This document shows positions 1-7,475 of a DNA stretch of 18,351 nt, one piece after another. Each line of letters opens with the position of its first letter. Position 1 is the first letter of the stretch. Both the position numbers and the translations under genes were made by a program. The stretch is taken from contig JASLFU010000023.1 of assembly GCA_030150405.1 (NCBI GenBank), positions 1 to 18,351 on the forward strand, written 5' to 3'. The notes beneath the pieces were generated by a model. It was not told the origin of the DNA and searched no databases. It was given only the letters and a program-made list of their open reading frames with translations. The stretch is from Ignatzschineria sp. GTDB taxonomy: Bacteria; Pseudomonadota; Gammaproteobacteria; Cardiobacteriales; Wohlfahrtiimonadaceae.

Positions 1-438
1 GGGCTTAGGGAGGTTGTCAAACTTCTCAATTTCTGGGAAGGAGACATCCACTTGTGTTCCATTTCCTTCCCAAACATCTTTTAACATTTTAGGGAGGCGG
101 TGGAGTGTTTGCGGGCCAAAGATAATATCCACAAAAGGCGCTCGTTTTTTAATCGCTTCCCCCTCTTGCGAGGCAACACATCCCCCAACGGCGATAACCA
201 CATGAGGATTCTCCTCTTTCAATTTACGCCAGCGTCCAAGTTCTGAGAAGACCTTCTCCTGCGCTTTCTCCCGAATAGAGCAGGTATTTAAGATGAAGAG
301 ATCCGCCTCCTCGATATTGGGGGTCGCTTCAAGATTACAGAACGCTTTTAAGGAATCGGCCATCTTCTCTGAGTCATACTCATTCATCTGGCAGCCTTGA
401 GTTTGAATATAGAAATGTTTGTATTGAGCAGTAGACAT
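1..438 (-). CDS. miaB: MiaB, tRNA-2-methylthio-N6-dimethylallyladenosine synthase (partial, N-terminal part)
   Basis: Radical-SAM methylthiotransferase that adds the 2-methylthio group to i6A37 of tRNAs reading UNN codons. The minus-strand reading frame starts at 438 and runs off the left edge, so only about 146 residues are present. It contains QTQGCQMNEYDS, ILNTCSIREKA and VGGCVASQEG, the three-cysteine (C16, C53, C87) N-terminal domain that holds the auxiliary 4Fe-4S cluster. The radical-SAM CxxxCxxC motif would lie outside the window. An in-frame ATG at 456 would add six residues. Neither start has a good Shine-Dalgarno, and 438 fits the family N-terminus better. It lies downstream of pgeF on the same strand with a 150-base gap. 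Identification is firm from the cysteine motifs; only the exact start is uncertain. Confidence 0.93.
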   Translation of the reverse strand, partial: MSTAQYKHFYIQTQGCQMNEYDSEKMADSLKAFCNLEATPNIEEADLFILNTCSIREKAQEKVFSELGRWRKLKEENPHVVIAVGGCVASQEGEAIKKRAPFVDIIFGPQTLHRLPKMLKDVWEGNGTQVDVSFPEIEKFDNLPKP

Positions 439-476
439 TGTATGTAAGGATTCCATCGTTAAACTATTTTTTTTAA

Positions 477-489
477 GTTCGCTATTCTA
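477..489 (-). promoter_or_regulatory. possible miaB -10 region
   Basis: On the minus strand TAGAAT (484-489) matches the -10 consensus at five of six bases and would start transcription near 477, about 40 bases upstream of the 438 start codon. No convincing -35 element is seen, so this is a weak suggestion only. Confidence 0.25.
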
Positions 490-590
490 GCCTATTTTGC
501 CGCCGACTTCAGGTTACTTTTTGCGGTTATTTTAGAGCATAAAAGATCTTAAAGCGTGCTCATAAAGGGTGGAAATTGCTTGAGGTGGCG

Positions 591-1403
591 TTATTTATTC
601 TCTATCCAGATCAGTGAGGCAATTCTTCCCGAATGTTTACCATCACGGCGATAGGAGTGGAAAAGATCAGAGTCCGTTAGGGTACAAAAATCACCGCCGT
701 AAATATTCTCTAACGGAATTTGTAGGGCAGAGAGTCTGATTTTAGCCAGTTTATAGATATCGGCATAGAAATGTTTATCGCGTTCAGAAGGACGGTGCCA
801 CTTCCCAATAGCGGCAGCATCATAATTTAAACGTTGATGTAGATAGTCAAAGCTGGCAATAACCTCAGGACCCACTTCAAAAGCTTTTTCGGAAATGGCA
901 GGGCCTAGCCAAAAATCATACTCCTCCCGAGGAAAGCTAAATTGGGCGACGCAATCCTCAATAATACCGGTTAAAAGACTCTTCCAACCGGCATGGAGCG
1001 CAGCTACCTCTTTCCCCTCTTTATGGGCAATAAGAATGGGTAGACAGTCTGCCGTTAAAATATAGGGAACAACTCCCGGAATATGAGTGATGGTGCCATC
1101 GGCGCCAATGCCTTCAAGATGAGTTATATTTTTATCAGTAGCACGAACGGTAATATTGGAGTGAATCTGATTTAAAAAGAGCACCAAAGGGGGTACGTTG
1201 AGCGCTTGAAACAGAATCTCCCGGTTTTGTTCTACTTTTTTCCGGCAATCCCCTGAGGAGAGCCCCAGATTAAGCGTTTCAAAAGGGGGCTCGCTTACAC
1301 CACCTAAGCGTGTGGTTGTGGCGGCAATAATATTCTCTTTTTTAGGCCATGAAGGTGTAATAAGGGGAAGGTTACCGACATGAGTTAAGCTTTTTTGGCG
1401 CAT
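591..1403 (-). CDS. pgeF: PgeF/YfiH family protein (multicopper polyphenol oxidase-like, laccase domain)
   Basis: 270-residue cytoplasmic protein of the YfiH/DUF152 family, the usual family length. The metal/active-site ligands are visible: H81 in LNQIHSN, C120 in LTADCLPIL and H137 in ALHAGW. The WLGPAI, YGGDFCT and HSYRRDG...GRIASLIWI blocks are also typical. Family members act on purine nucleosides (phosphorylase/deaminase activity in the LACC1 relatives). The E. coli protein has also been described as a peptidoglycan editing factor that keeps L-Ser out of the stem peptide. It lies 106 bases downstream of rluD on the same strand, the same order as in E. coli, so co-transcription is likely. 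The start at 1403 has only a purine-rich AAGAAGAG stretch well upstream, so its translation signal is weak. Confidence 0.9.
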   Translation of the reverse strand: MRQKSLTHVGNLPLITPSWPKKENIIAATTTRLGGVSEPPFETLNLGLSSGDCRKKVEQNREILFQALNVPPLVLFLNQIHSNITVRATDKNITHLEGIGADGTITHIPGVVPYILTADCLPILIAHKEGKEVAALHAGWKSLLTGIIEDCVAQFSFPREEYDFWLGPAISEKAFEVGPEVIASFDYLHQRLNYDAAAIGKWHRPSERDKHFYADIYKLAKIRLSALQIPLENIYGGDFCTLTDSDLFHSYRRDGKHSGRIASLIWIENK

Positions 1404-1442
1404 ATTTTATTCTTTTGCTCTTCTTGTTATTTAGGGCTTCGG

Positions 1443-1459
1443 GCGGGAATTTATCCCGC
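1443..1459. other. hairpin between rluD and pgeF
   Basis: GCGGGA (1443-1448) and TCCCGC (1454-1459) form a perfect 6-bp stem with a 5-base loop. Four T follow on the plus strand, but the flanking genes are on the minus strand, where no T-run follows. It may be an mRNA processing or partial attenuation structure inside the rluD-pgeF transcript. Confidence 0.4.
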
Positions 1460-1509
1460 TTTTAAGAGTTGTTTAAGTGAAGTTTAAGGCTGTACGCAGG
1501 TTTAATGAG

Positions 1510-2505
1510 TTAACTATTTTCGAGGGCATATTGTTCGCTCTCTTCCCGAATAGCCTCAATTAGTTGGGCTAAATCGGAAGGGTAAGGGGCTTCAAACTTC
1601 ACAGGCTTTTCACTTGTGGGATGGGTAAACCCTAACGAGAGTGCATGTAGAGCTTGGCGTTTAAAGCTTCGCAAAACATTTTCAGCATGGGCACCAAATT
1701 TACGGGGAAGGCGTAAACGGGCGCCATAGTCAGAATCTCCCACAATAGGATAATTAATATGTTGCATATGCACTCGAATTTGATGTGTCCGGCCGGTCTC
1801 TAAATAGGCCTCAACTAAGGTATGTGCCCGAAATCGCTCTTTGACTCGTAAATGGGTAATCGCTTCCCGTCCCTCGTTATAACCCTCTTCATCATCTTCG
1901 GTCACCATCATCCGTTTACGGTTATAGGGATTGCGCCCAATAGGGGCGTTGATAGTTGTGCCGGAGATCAGCTCACCGTAGACTAAAGCGTGATAGAGTC
2001 GCTCTGGTGTGCGCTCTTTAAATTGTGCAAGTAGTGAGCTTTCGGCAGTTTCTGTTTTTGCAATTACTAAAACGCCTGAAGTCTCTTTATCTAATCGATG
2101 GACAATCCCCGCTCGTTCAAGCTTAGCAAGAGGAGGATGGTGGTGAAGAAGGGCATTAACTAAGGTGCCTTCCTGATTACCTGCCCCCGGGTGCACAACC
2201 ATACCTGCAGGTTTATTAAGCACAATAATGGCCTCATCTTCATGCAGAATATTGAGAGGGATCTGCTGAGGAATAGGGGAGTCGTTTGTGCTCTGCTGTG
2301 GAAGAGTGTAGAGAATCTCATCATCTACCTTAACAAGATCCCGAGGGCGGGGAGTATTTTTATTGAGTTGAACTTTTCCCGCTTTTATCAGCTTTTGAGC
2401 CTGACTTCGAGAGAGTCTTGGTTCAAGCATAGAGAGCGCAAGATCAAGGCGTTCCCCGGCAAAATGCTCGGGAATTATAAGGGAAAAAGTTTCTGAATGT
2501 TTCAT
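1510..2505 (-). CDS. rluD: RluD, 23S rRNA pseudouridine(1911/1915/1917) synthase
   Basis: Pseudouridine synthase modifying helix 69 of 23S rRNA. The 331-residue protein has an N-terminal S4 RNA-binding domain (about 17-65, GERLDLALS...SRSQAQKLIKAGKV). The RluA-type catalytic domain follows, with GIVHRLDKETSG carrying the catalytic Asp at D139, then VEAYLETGRTHQIRVHM and the C-terminal RQALHALSLGFTHP block. RluD is preferred over RluA/RluC because of the S4 domain, the length and the conserved neighbourhood: divergent bamD on one side and pgeF downstream, as in E. coli. The start at 2505 has no obvious Shine-Dalgarno, and only 56 bases separate it from the divergent bamD start. Confidence 0.95.
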   Translation of the reverse strand: MKHSETFSLIIPEHFAGERLDLALSMLEPRLSRSQAQKLIKAGKVQLNKNTPRPRDLVKVDDEILYTLPQQSTNDSPIPQQIPLNILHEDEAIIVLNKPAGMVVHPGAGNQEGTLVNALLHHHPPLAKLERAGIVHRLDKETSGVLVIAKTETAESSLLAQFKERTPERLYHALVYGELISGTTINAPIGRNPYNRKRMMVTEDDEEGYNEGREAITHLRVKERFRAHTLVEAYLETGRTHQIRVHMQHINYPIVGDSDYGARLRLPRKFGAHAENVLRSFKRQALHALSLGFTHPTSEKPVKFEAPYPSDLAQLIEAIREESEQYALENS

Positions 2506-2515
2506 AATTTATCTG

Positions 2516-2521
2516 TATAAT
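2516..2521 (+). promoter_or_regulatory. probable bamD -10 element
   Basis: A perfect TATAAT at 2516-2521 in the 56-base divergent spacer would start transcription near 2528, about 34 bases before the bamD ATG. The -35 would lie inside the first codons of rluD (around 2491-2498) and matches consensus poorly. Confidence 0.45.
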
Positions 2522-2561
2522 CTCGAAGAGTTATTGAATTTGTTGGACCCATATTAATAAA

Positions 2562-3329
2562 ATGAATAGAAAATTACTAAAAGTTTTTGCGGTAGTTGCC
2601 TCTGTTGCGGTGCTTGCAGCATGTGGGACACCGTCGAAAAAAGGGGATAAGTATCGACTCATGACCGCAACTGAGTTGTTAGATGAGGGTACCAAAAACC
2701 TTCAGGGTTCTAACTACGAAATTTCGGTAAAGCATTTCGATATGATTGAGTCGCGCTTTCCATACAGCCGTCTAGCTGAGCAGGCAAAACTCAATAAAAT
2801 TTATGCCCATTATCATGATCGTCAAAATGATAAAGCGATGGAAGAGATCGGCGCATTTCTTGAGCTCTATCCTAACCATCCTCACGCCGATTATGTCTGG
2901 TATATGGCGGGAATTATTAACTATGATAGAGCTCGCTCCATTGTAGATAAGATGCTTCCTCCAGATAGAGCAAAGGTTGATCAAAGACAGCTCCGTAAAT
3001 CTTTAGAAGCATTTTTAGTGGTGGTACAAGAGTACCCAGATGGTCCTTATGCGGAAGATGCGGCGCAACGAATTATCCATCTGCGTAACCTATTAGCGCA
3101 GGCGGAGCTGAATATTGCTAACTTCTATTTTGAGCGAGATGCCTATGTTGGGGCTGCAAATCGCGCGCAATATATTATTGATAACTATGATGAGACTCCG
3201 GTGCTCTCGGATGCGCTCTATCTGCAGGTAAAAGCCTATCGAGCCCTTGGCCTTGATGAGTTAGCGACAAAGAGCTATCGTCTTTTTGAGCATAACTTCC
3301 CCTATGATCCTCGCTTGCAAGAGCTGTAG
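2562..3329 (+). CDS. bamD: BamD, outer membrane protein assembly lipoprotein
   Basis: Essential lipoprotein of the BAM complex, which binds BamA and helps insert beta-barrel proteins into the outer membrane. The 255-residue precursor has a lipoprotein signal peptide ending in the lipobox VLAAC, so C21 is the lipidated residue. G22 at +2 is compatible with outer membrane sorting. The mature part consists of tetratricopeptide-like helical repeats, seen as YEISVKHFDMIESRFPYSRLAEQA, AFLELYPNHPHADYVWYM and EAFLVVVQEYPDGPYAEDA. These are characteristic of BamD/ComL, and the length is close to the E. coli protein. It is divergent from rluD, as in many gammaproteobacteria, and followed by its own terminator. 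The Shine-Dalgarno is weak (GGA 14 bases upstream of the ATG). Confidence 0.95.
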   Translation: MNRKLLKVFAVVASVAVLAACGTPSKKGDKYRLMTATELLDEGTKNLQGSNYEISVKHFDMIESRFPYSRLAEQAKLNKIYAHYHDRQNDKAMEEIGAFLELYPNHPHADYVWYMAGIINYDRARSIVDKMLPPDRAKVDQRQLRKSLEAFLVVVQEYPDGPYAEDAAQRIIHLRNLLAQAELNIANFYFERDAYVGAANRAQYIIDNYDETPVLSDALYLQVKAYRALGLDELATKSYRLFEHNFPYDPRLQEL

Positions 3330-3417
3330 CGTTAAGTTTTAAGCTCCGAGCAATAAATTTATGAGTTATTCATTAATAATCATAGATTAAGGGAGAGCTT
3401 AAAGGTGAGTGAACAAG

Positions 3418-3455
3418 TGCTGATATCTTTTATAGGTATCAGCATTTTTGTTTTT
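3418..3455 (+). terminator. intrinsic terminator of bamD
   Basis: TGCTGATATC (3418-3427) pairs with GGTATCAGCA (3435-3444) over 10 bp including one G-T wobble. The loop is 7 bases, followed by TTTTTGTTTTT. It lies about 90 bases after the bamD stop. Confidence 0.85.
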
Positions 3456-3541
3456 AAAGCTTAAAAGAGCGTTTTAAATTTTATCCATATTGTATCGACA
3501 TGATGTAAGTCTGTTGTGGTTAATCTGATAAGGGCGGTTGC

Positions 3542-4819
3542 ATGATTTTTCTTCTTTATCGAATTTTATGGTGGATATTGTTGCCAATTATCATCCCATT
3601 ACGTTTTTATAAGGATTGGCGCTCCCCATTGGGGGTACAGCAATTTTCCCATCGGTTTGGTCTGCATAGAGTTCCGCAGGCAGATTATATTGTGCATGCG
3701 GTTTCCCTTGGCGAGGTAAGAGCGGTAACGCCACTTATTTATAAGATGCTCCACCAGTTCCCTCACGCCAAAATACTCTTTACCGCAACAACACTCACAG
3801 GCAGTGAGCAGATCCAGAAAACTTTTAAGACAGAGCTAGAGAGCGGGGCGATTACCCATACATATCTGCCTTTAGATAATGGATGGATGGTGGCTCATTT
3901 CCTAGATCAGGTTGCCCCTAAAGCAATTTTGATTATGGAGACAGAAATTTGGCCAAATCTTATTGCTGCTGCTCAAAAGCGGGGAATTCCCTTCTTTATT
4001 ATTAGTGCTTGTCTCTCTGATCGCTCTTTTTTACGCTATCAAAAGTTAGGTAAAACGATGACAGAGCTTTTAAAAGAGGTGACCGTTTTTGCACAAACGG
4101 AGGAAGATCTGCAACGTTTTAAAGCGTTAGGGGTAAAATCGGTAACGAAGATGGGGAATATTAAATATGAATTAACGCCCCCCGCTTCTTTACAGGATGA
4201 TCTAGAAAAGCTTAATCAACGGGTTTTAAAGGCTAAAGAGGCGGGGGAAGAGTCTAAGCTCTTTTGGATTGTTGCCAGTACCCATGAAGGGGAAGAGAGC
4301 CTGGTATTATCGGCCTTTAAAGCGGCGCGTAAAGAACTTCCTCATCTTCACCTTATTTTAGCTCCCCGCCATCCTGAACGCTTTGAAACGGTGGCGAAGC
4401 TTATTACAGAGGCAGGGCTGACTTTTGATCGTCGCTCAGACACTGAGCTCAATCACCTGAGTCTTGAAGTAGATCTTTGGCTTATTGATACCCTTGGGGA
4501 GTTACTTCTTTTTTATGCTTTCTCCCATATTACAACGGTGGCGGGTAGTTTTGTACCGATTGGAGGGCACAATATTTTAGAGCCTGCCTACTTTAGTAAG
4601 CCGATTATTGTTGGCCCTTATATGGATGAAAATAGCGAAACTTTGGCCGATTTTTTGGCACAAAAAGCAATCATTCAAGTCTCTCAAGAGGGGCTGGCAG
4701 AAGCGGTGATCACTCTGGGAAGAGATGTCACTTTACGGGAGAACTTAGGGAATAACGCTCAAAAGTGGATGATGGCGAATCAAGGAGGGAGCGAGCTGAT
4801 TTTAAAAGCTCTTGAGTAA
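3542..4819 (+). CDS. waaA: WaaA/KdtA, 3-deoxy-D-manno-octulosonic acid (Kdo) transferase
   Basis: Inner-membrane-anchored glycosyltransferase (GT30) that transfers Kdo from CMP-Kdo to lipid IVA, the first inner-core LPS step. The 425-residue protein begins with a hydrophobic anchor (about residues 1-20). The VHAVSLGEVRA motif has the conserved Glu (E58) at the place of the catalytic base. Other family blocks are IMETEIWPNLI, STHEGEE, LAPRHPERF, DTLGELLLFYA and GSFVPIGGHNILEPA, the last being the C-terminal sugar-nucleotide-binding region. Length matches the E. coli enzyme. AAGGG upstream of the ATG is a usable Shine-Dalgarno. Sequence alone cannot tell whether it adds one or two Kdo residues. 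Confidence 0.95.
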   Translation: MIFLLYRILWWILLPIIIPLRFYKDWRSPLGVQQFSHRFGLHRVPQADYIVHAVSLGEVRAVTPLIYKMLHQFPHAKILFTATTLTGSEQIQKTFKTELESGAITHTYLPLDNGWMVAHFLDQVAPKAILIMETEIWPNLIAAAQKRGIPFFIISACLSDRSFLRYQKLGKTMTELLKEVTVFAQTEEDLQRFKALGVKSVTKMGNIKYELTPPASLQDDLEKLNQRVLKAKEAGEESKLFWIVASTHEGEESLVLSAFKAARKELPHLHLILAPRHPERFETVAKLITEAGLTFDRRSDTELNHLSLEVDLWLIDTLGELLLFYAFSHITTVAGSFVPIGGHNILEPAYFSKPIIVGPYMDENSETLADFLAQKAIIQVSQEGLAEAVITLGRDVTLRENLGNNAQKWMMANQGGSELILKALE

Positions 4820-5143
4820 AAAGGTGACAAGCCTCAAAGGATTGAAGGTTCCTTTGATGGGAAAGTTGCTTAATTGAGATTCTTTCTTATATACTACTGA
4901 AGGACTACAAGAAGCACAGAGCCGACTTTCTAACCAATCTATCTTTAGATATATTGAGAAGTAGAAAGTGTAGAAGAGATGCTTCTACTTTCGCTATTTA
5001 CCGGCGAATCGCTTTGGCCGAGCTTTCCCCCTATCTCTCTTATCTTTAAGTCTATGTAGGGCAGATGGTAACGCCGAAGTGGCTAACGCTTCAGGTTTAA
5101 CATTTCAATTTAATCGCATACTAACAACACAGAAAAGAGAGCT
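4820..5143. other. 324-base intergenic region between waaA and icd with two hairpins
   Basis: No ORF of substance and no tRNA is seen. CAAAGGA (4835-4841) and TCCTTTG (4850-4856) form a perfect 7-bp hairpin just after waaA, without a T-run. A second hairpin joins 4964-4976 with 4982-4992 over 11 bp, with a 2-base bulge and a 5-base loop, also without a T-run. The icd promoter must lie here. TTAACA (5097-5102) with TACTAA (5119-5124) is the best match found but is poor and very close to the start codon. The ribosome binding site of icd is AGAGAG just upstream of 5144. Confidence 0.5.
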
Positions 5144-7360
5144 ATGGCAAAATCTAAAATCTTATACACCAAAACCGACGAAGCGCCAGCATTGGCAACT
5201 TACTCCTTTTTACCTATCGTTAAGGCCTTTACAAAAACGGCAGATATCGATGTAGAAGTAAAAGATATCTCTCTCACGGGCCGTATTTTAGCTCTCTTTC
5301 CAGAGCGTTTACCGGCAGATCAAAAACGTGAAGATGCGTTAGCAGAATTAGGTAGACTTACCGCCGAACCTTCTACGAATATTATTAAACTTCCTAACAT
5401 TTCAGCTTCAGTTCCTCAGTTGCAGCGCGCAATTGCAGAGCTTCAGGAGAAGGGATTTGATATTCCTAACTATCCTGAAGAGCCAAAAAATGCAGAAGAG
5501 GAGGAGCTCAAAAAACGTTATTCACGCGTTTTAGGTTCCGCTGTAAACCCTGTTTTACGAGAAGGTAACTCCGACCGCCGCGCTCCTATGGCAGTAAAAG
5601 AGTTTGCTAAGGCCAATCCCCATTCTATGGGCGAGTGGGTGAAGGATTCTAAAACCCGTGTAGCTACAATGTCGGAAGGGGATTTCTACGGTACGGAGCA
5701 ATCTGTCACTTTAGAGGAAGCCACAGAATATAAGATTATCTTTAAAGCGGAAGATGGTAGCGAAAAAGAGCTTAAAGGCTTTGCCCCACTTCTTAAGGGT
5801 GAAATTATCGATAGCTCTGTAATGAGTCTCGCTGCCTTAAAAGATTTTGTAGCAAAGACAATCGAAGAGGCGAAAAAAGAGGGCGTTCTTCTCTCGGCAC
5901 ATCTTAAAGCAACCATGATGAAGGTCTCTGACCCCATTATGTTTGGTGCGATTGTGGAAGTTTACTTTAAAGATCTTTTTGCAAAATATGCAGATCTCTT
6001 TAAAGAGTTAGGTGTCGATACCCGTAACGGTCTAGGTGATGTTTATGCGAAAATTGCAGGGCATCCCCAAGAGGCAGAAGTTAAAGCGGCTATTGATGCT
6101 GCCATTGAAAATGGCCCTGATTTAGCCATGGTTGATTCAGATCGTGGTATTACTAACTTGCATGTGCCTTCAGATGTAATTATCGATGCCTCTATGCCCG
6201 CAATGATTCGTGCAGGCGGAAAGATGTGGAATAAAGAGGGCAAGACACAAGATACTATCGCCATTATTCCTGATCGTTGTTATTCCGGTGTTTTTGCCGC
6301 AACGATTGAAGACTCTAAAGCGAATGGCGCGCTCGATCCCAAAACGATGGGAACTGTGCCTAACGTAGGCTTAATGGCGCAAAAGGCAGAAGAGTACGGC
6401 TCTCACGATAAGACCTTCCAAGCCGAAGGTAAGGGCAAAATTGAAGTTGTGACTAAAAAGGGAACAACTTTAATGAGCCAAGCGGTAGAAGCTGGCGATA
6501 TTTTCCGTATGTGTCAGGCGAAAGATGCACCGATCCAAGATTGGGTAAAACTGGCGGTTACCCGTGCACGTCTTTCAGAAACTCCTGCGATCTTCTGGTT
6601 AGATGAGAATCGTGCCCATGATCGTGAGATTCTTAAAAAGGTTGAAAAGTATCTTAAAGATCATGATACAGAGGGTTTAGAGATTAAAGTGATGAACCCT
6701 GTGGAGGCGACAAAATATACGCTTTCACGTATTCGTCAGGGTAAAGATACAATCTCTGTTACCGGAAACGTTCTTCGGGACTATTTAACAGACCTCTTCC
6801 CAATTTTAGAGCTCGGAACATCTGCCAAAATGCTCTCTATCGTTCCTTTAATGAAAGGGGGCGGTCTATTTGAGACAGGAGCAGGAGGTTCTGCGCCTAA
6901 GCATGTGGAGCAATTTACTAAAGAGGGTTATTTACGTTGGGATTCTTTAGGTGAGTTTTTAGCGCTGGCGGAATCTTTAAAGCATCTAGGGCGTACGCAG
7001 GATAATCCGAAGGCGTTAGTCTTAGCAGATGCCCTTGATCTTGCGAATACAAAATTCCTTAAAGAGGATAAATCCCCAGCCCGTAAGCTTGGTGAGATCG
7101 ATAATCGGGGCTCTCATTTTTATCTTGCGCTCTATTGGGCAGAAGCACTTGCAAACCAAGAGAGTGATTTAGAGCTTAAAGAGATCTTTACACCGCTTTT
7201 TGAAGAGCTTACAAAAGAGGAGCAAGCGATTAATGAAGAGTTAATCGCAGCGCAAGGTAAGCCTCAAGATATTGGGGGCTACTATATGCCGGTCGATGAG
7301 CTTGCTAATAAAGCGATGCGCCCGAGCGAAACCTTCAATGCTATTCTTGCTAATCTCTAA
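5144..7360 (+). CDS. icd: monomeric NADP-dependent isocitrate dehydrogenase
   Basis: TCA-cycle enzyme that oxidatively decarboxylates isocitrate to 2-oxoglutarate with NADP+. At 738 residues it belongs to the large monomeric type (Azotobacter/Corynebacterium, about 740 residues), not the 45-kDa dimeric Icd of E. coli. The substrate pocket block GSAVNPVLREGNSDRRAP supplies S132, N135, R139 and R145, with K255 in HLKATMMK. These positions agree, as far as I recall, with the Azotobacter enzyme numbering. The DVIIDASMPAMIRAGGKMW block and the C-terminal GGGLFETGAGGSAPKHVEQF region, where metal and cofactor bind, are also typical. It is flanked by a large upstream gap and a strong terminator, so it is probably transcribed alone. 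A second, dimeric isozyme elsewhere cannot be excluded. Confidence 0.96.
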   Translation: MAKSKILYTKTDEAPALATYSFLPIVKAFTKTADIDVEVKDISLTGRILALFPERLPADQKREDALAELGRLTAEPSTNIIKLPNISASVPQLQRAIAELQEKGFDIPNYPEEPKNAEEEELKKRYSRVLGSAVNPVLREGNSDRRAPMAVKEFAKANPHSMGEWVKDSKTRVATMSEGDFYGTEQSVTLEEATEYKIIFKAEDGSEKELKGFAPLLKGEIIDSSVMSLAALKDFVAKTIEEAKKEGVLLSAHLKATMMKVSDPIMFGAIVEVYFKDLFAKYADLFKELGVDTRNGLGDVYAKIAGHPQEAEVKAAIDAAIENGPDLAMVDSDRGITNLHVPSDVIIDASMPAMIRAGGKMWNKEGKTQDTIAIIPDRCYSGVFAATIEDSKANGALDPKTMGTVPNVGLMAQKAEEYGSHDKTFQAEGKGKIEVVTKKGTTLMSQAVEAGDIFRMCQAKDAPIQDWVKLAVTRARLSETPAIFWLDENRAHDREILKKVEKYLKDHDTEGLEIKVMNPVEATKYTLSRIRQGKDTISVTGNVLRDYLTDLFPILELGTSAKMLSIVPLMKGGGLFETGAGGSAPKHVEQFTKEGYLRWDSLGEFLALAESLKHLGRTQDNPKALVLADALDLANTKFLKEDKSPARKLGEIDNRGSHFYLALYWAEALANQESDLELKEIFTPLFEELTKEEQAINEELIAAQGKPQDIGGYYMPVDELANKAMRPSETFNAILANL

Positions 7361-7398
7361 GCGTGATATTATGAGCCGCAAGAATTGATAAATTATGG

Positions 7399-7428
7399 AA
7401 AAGCCTTTCATTTTGAAGGGCTTTTTTT
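7399..7428 (+). terminator. intrinsic terminator of icd
   Basis: AAAAGCCTTT (7399-7408) pairs with AAGGGCTTTT (7416-7425), with one wobble pair, a 7-base loop and a run of seven T. It lies 39 bases after the icd stop. Confidence 0.88.
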
Positions 7429-7475
7429 GCTATTCATTCATCCCGATCTAAAGGGATTTTAAAGAAGATGAGCAG

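Noticed and set aside
1443..1464. Plus-strand terminator between rluD and pgeF
   Set aside because: The hairpin is followed by TTTT only on the plus strand, where no gene ends; on the minus strand it lacks a T run.
5060..5100. tRNA-like stretch before icd
   Set aside because: It cannot be folded into an acceptor stem with a proper T-loop (TTCRA); the resemblance is superficial.
7429..7475. Fur box upstream of the receptor gene
   Set aside because: No sequence resembling the 19-base GATAATGATAATCATTATC-type operator is visible in the short upstream region.
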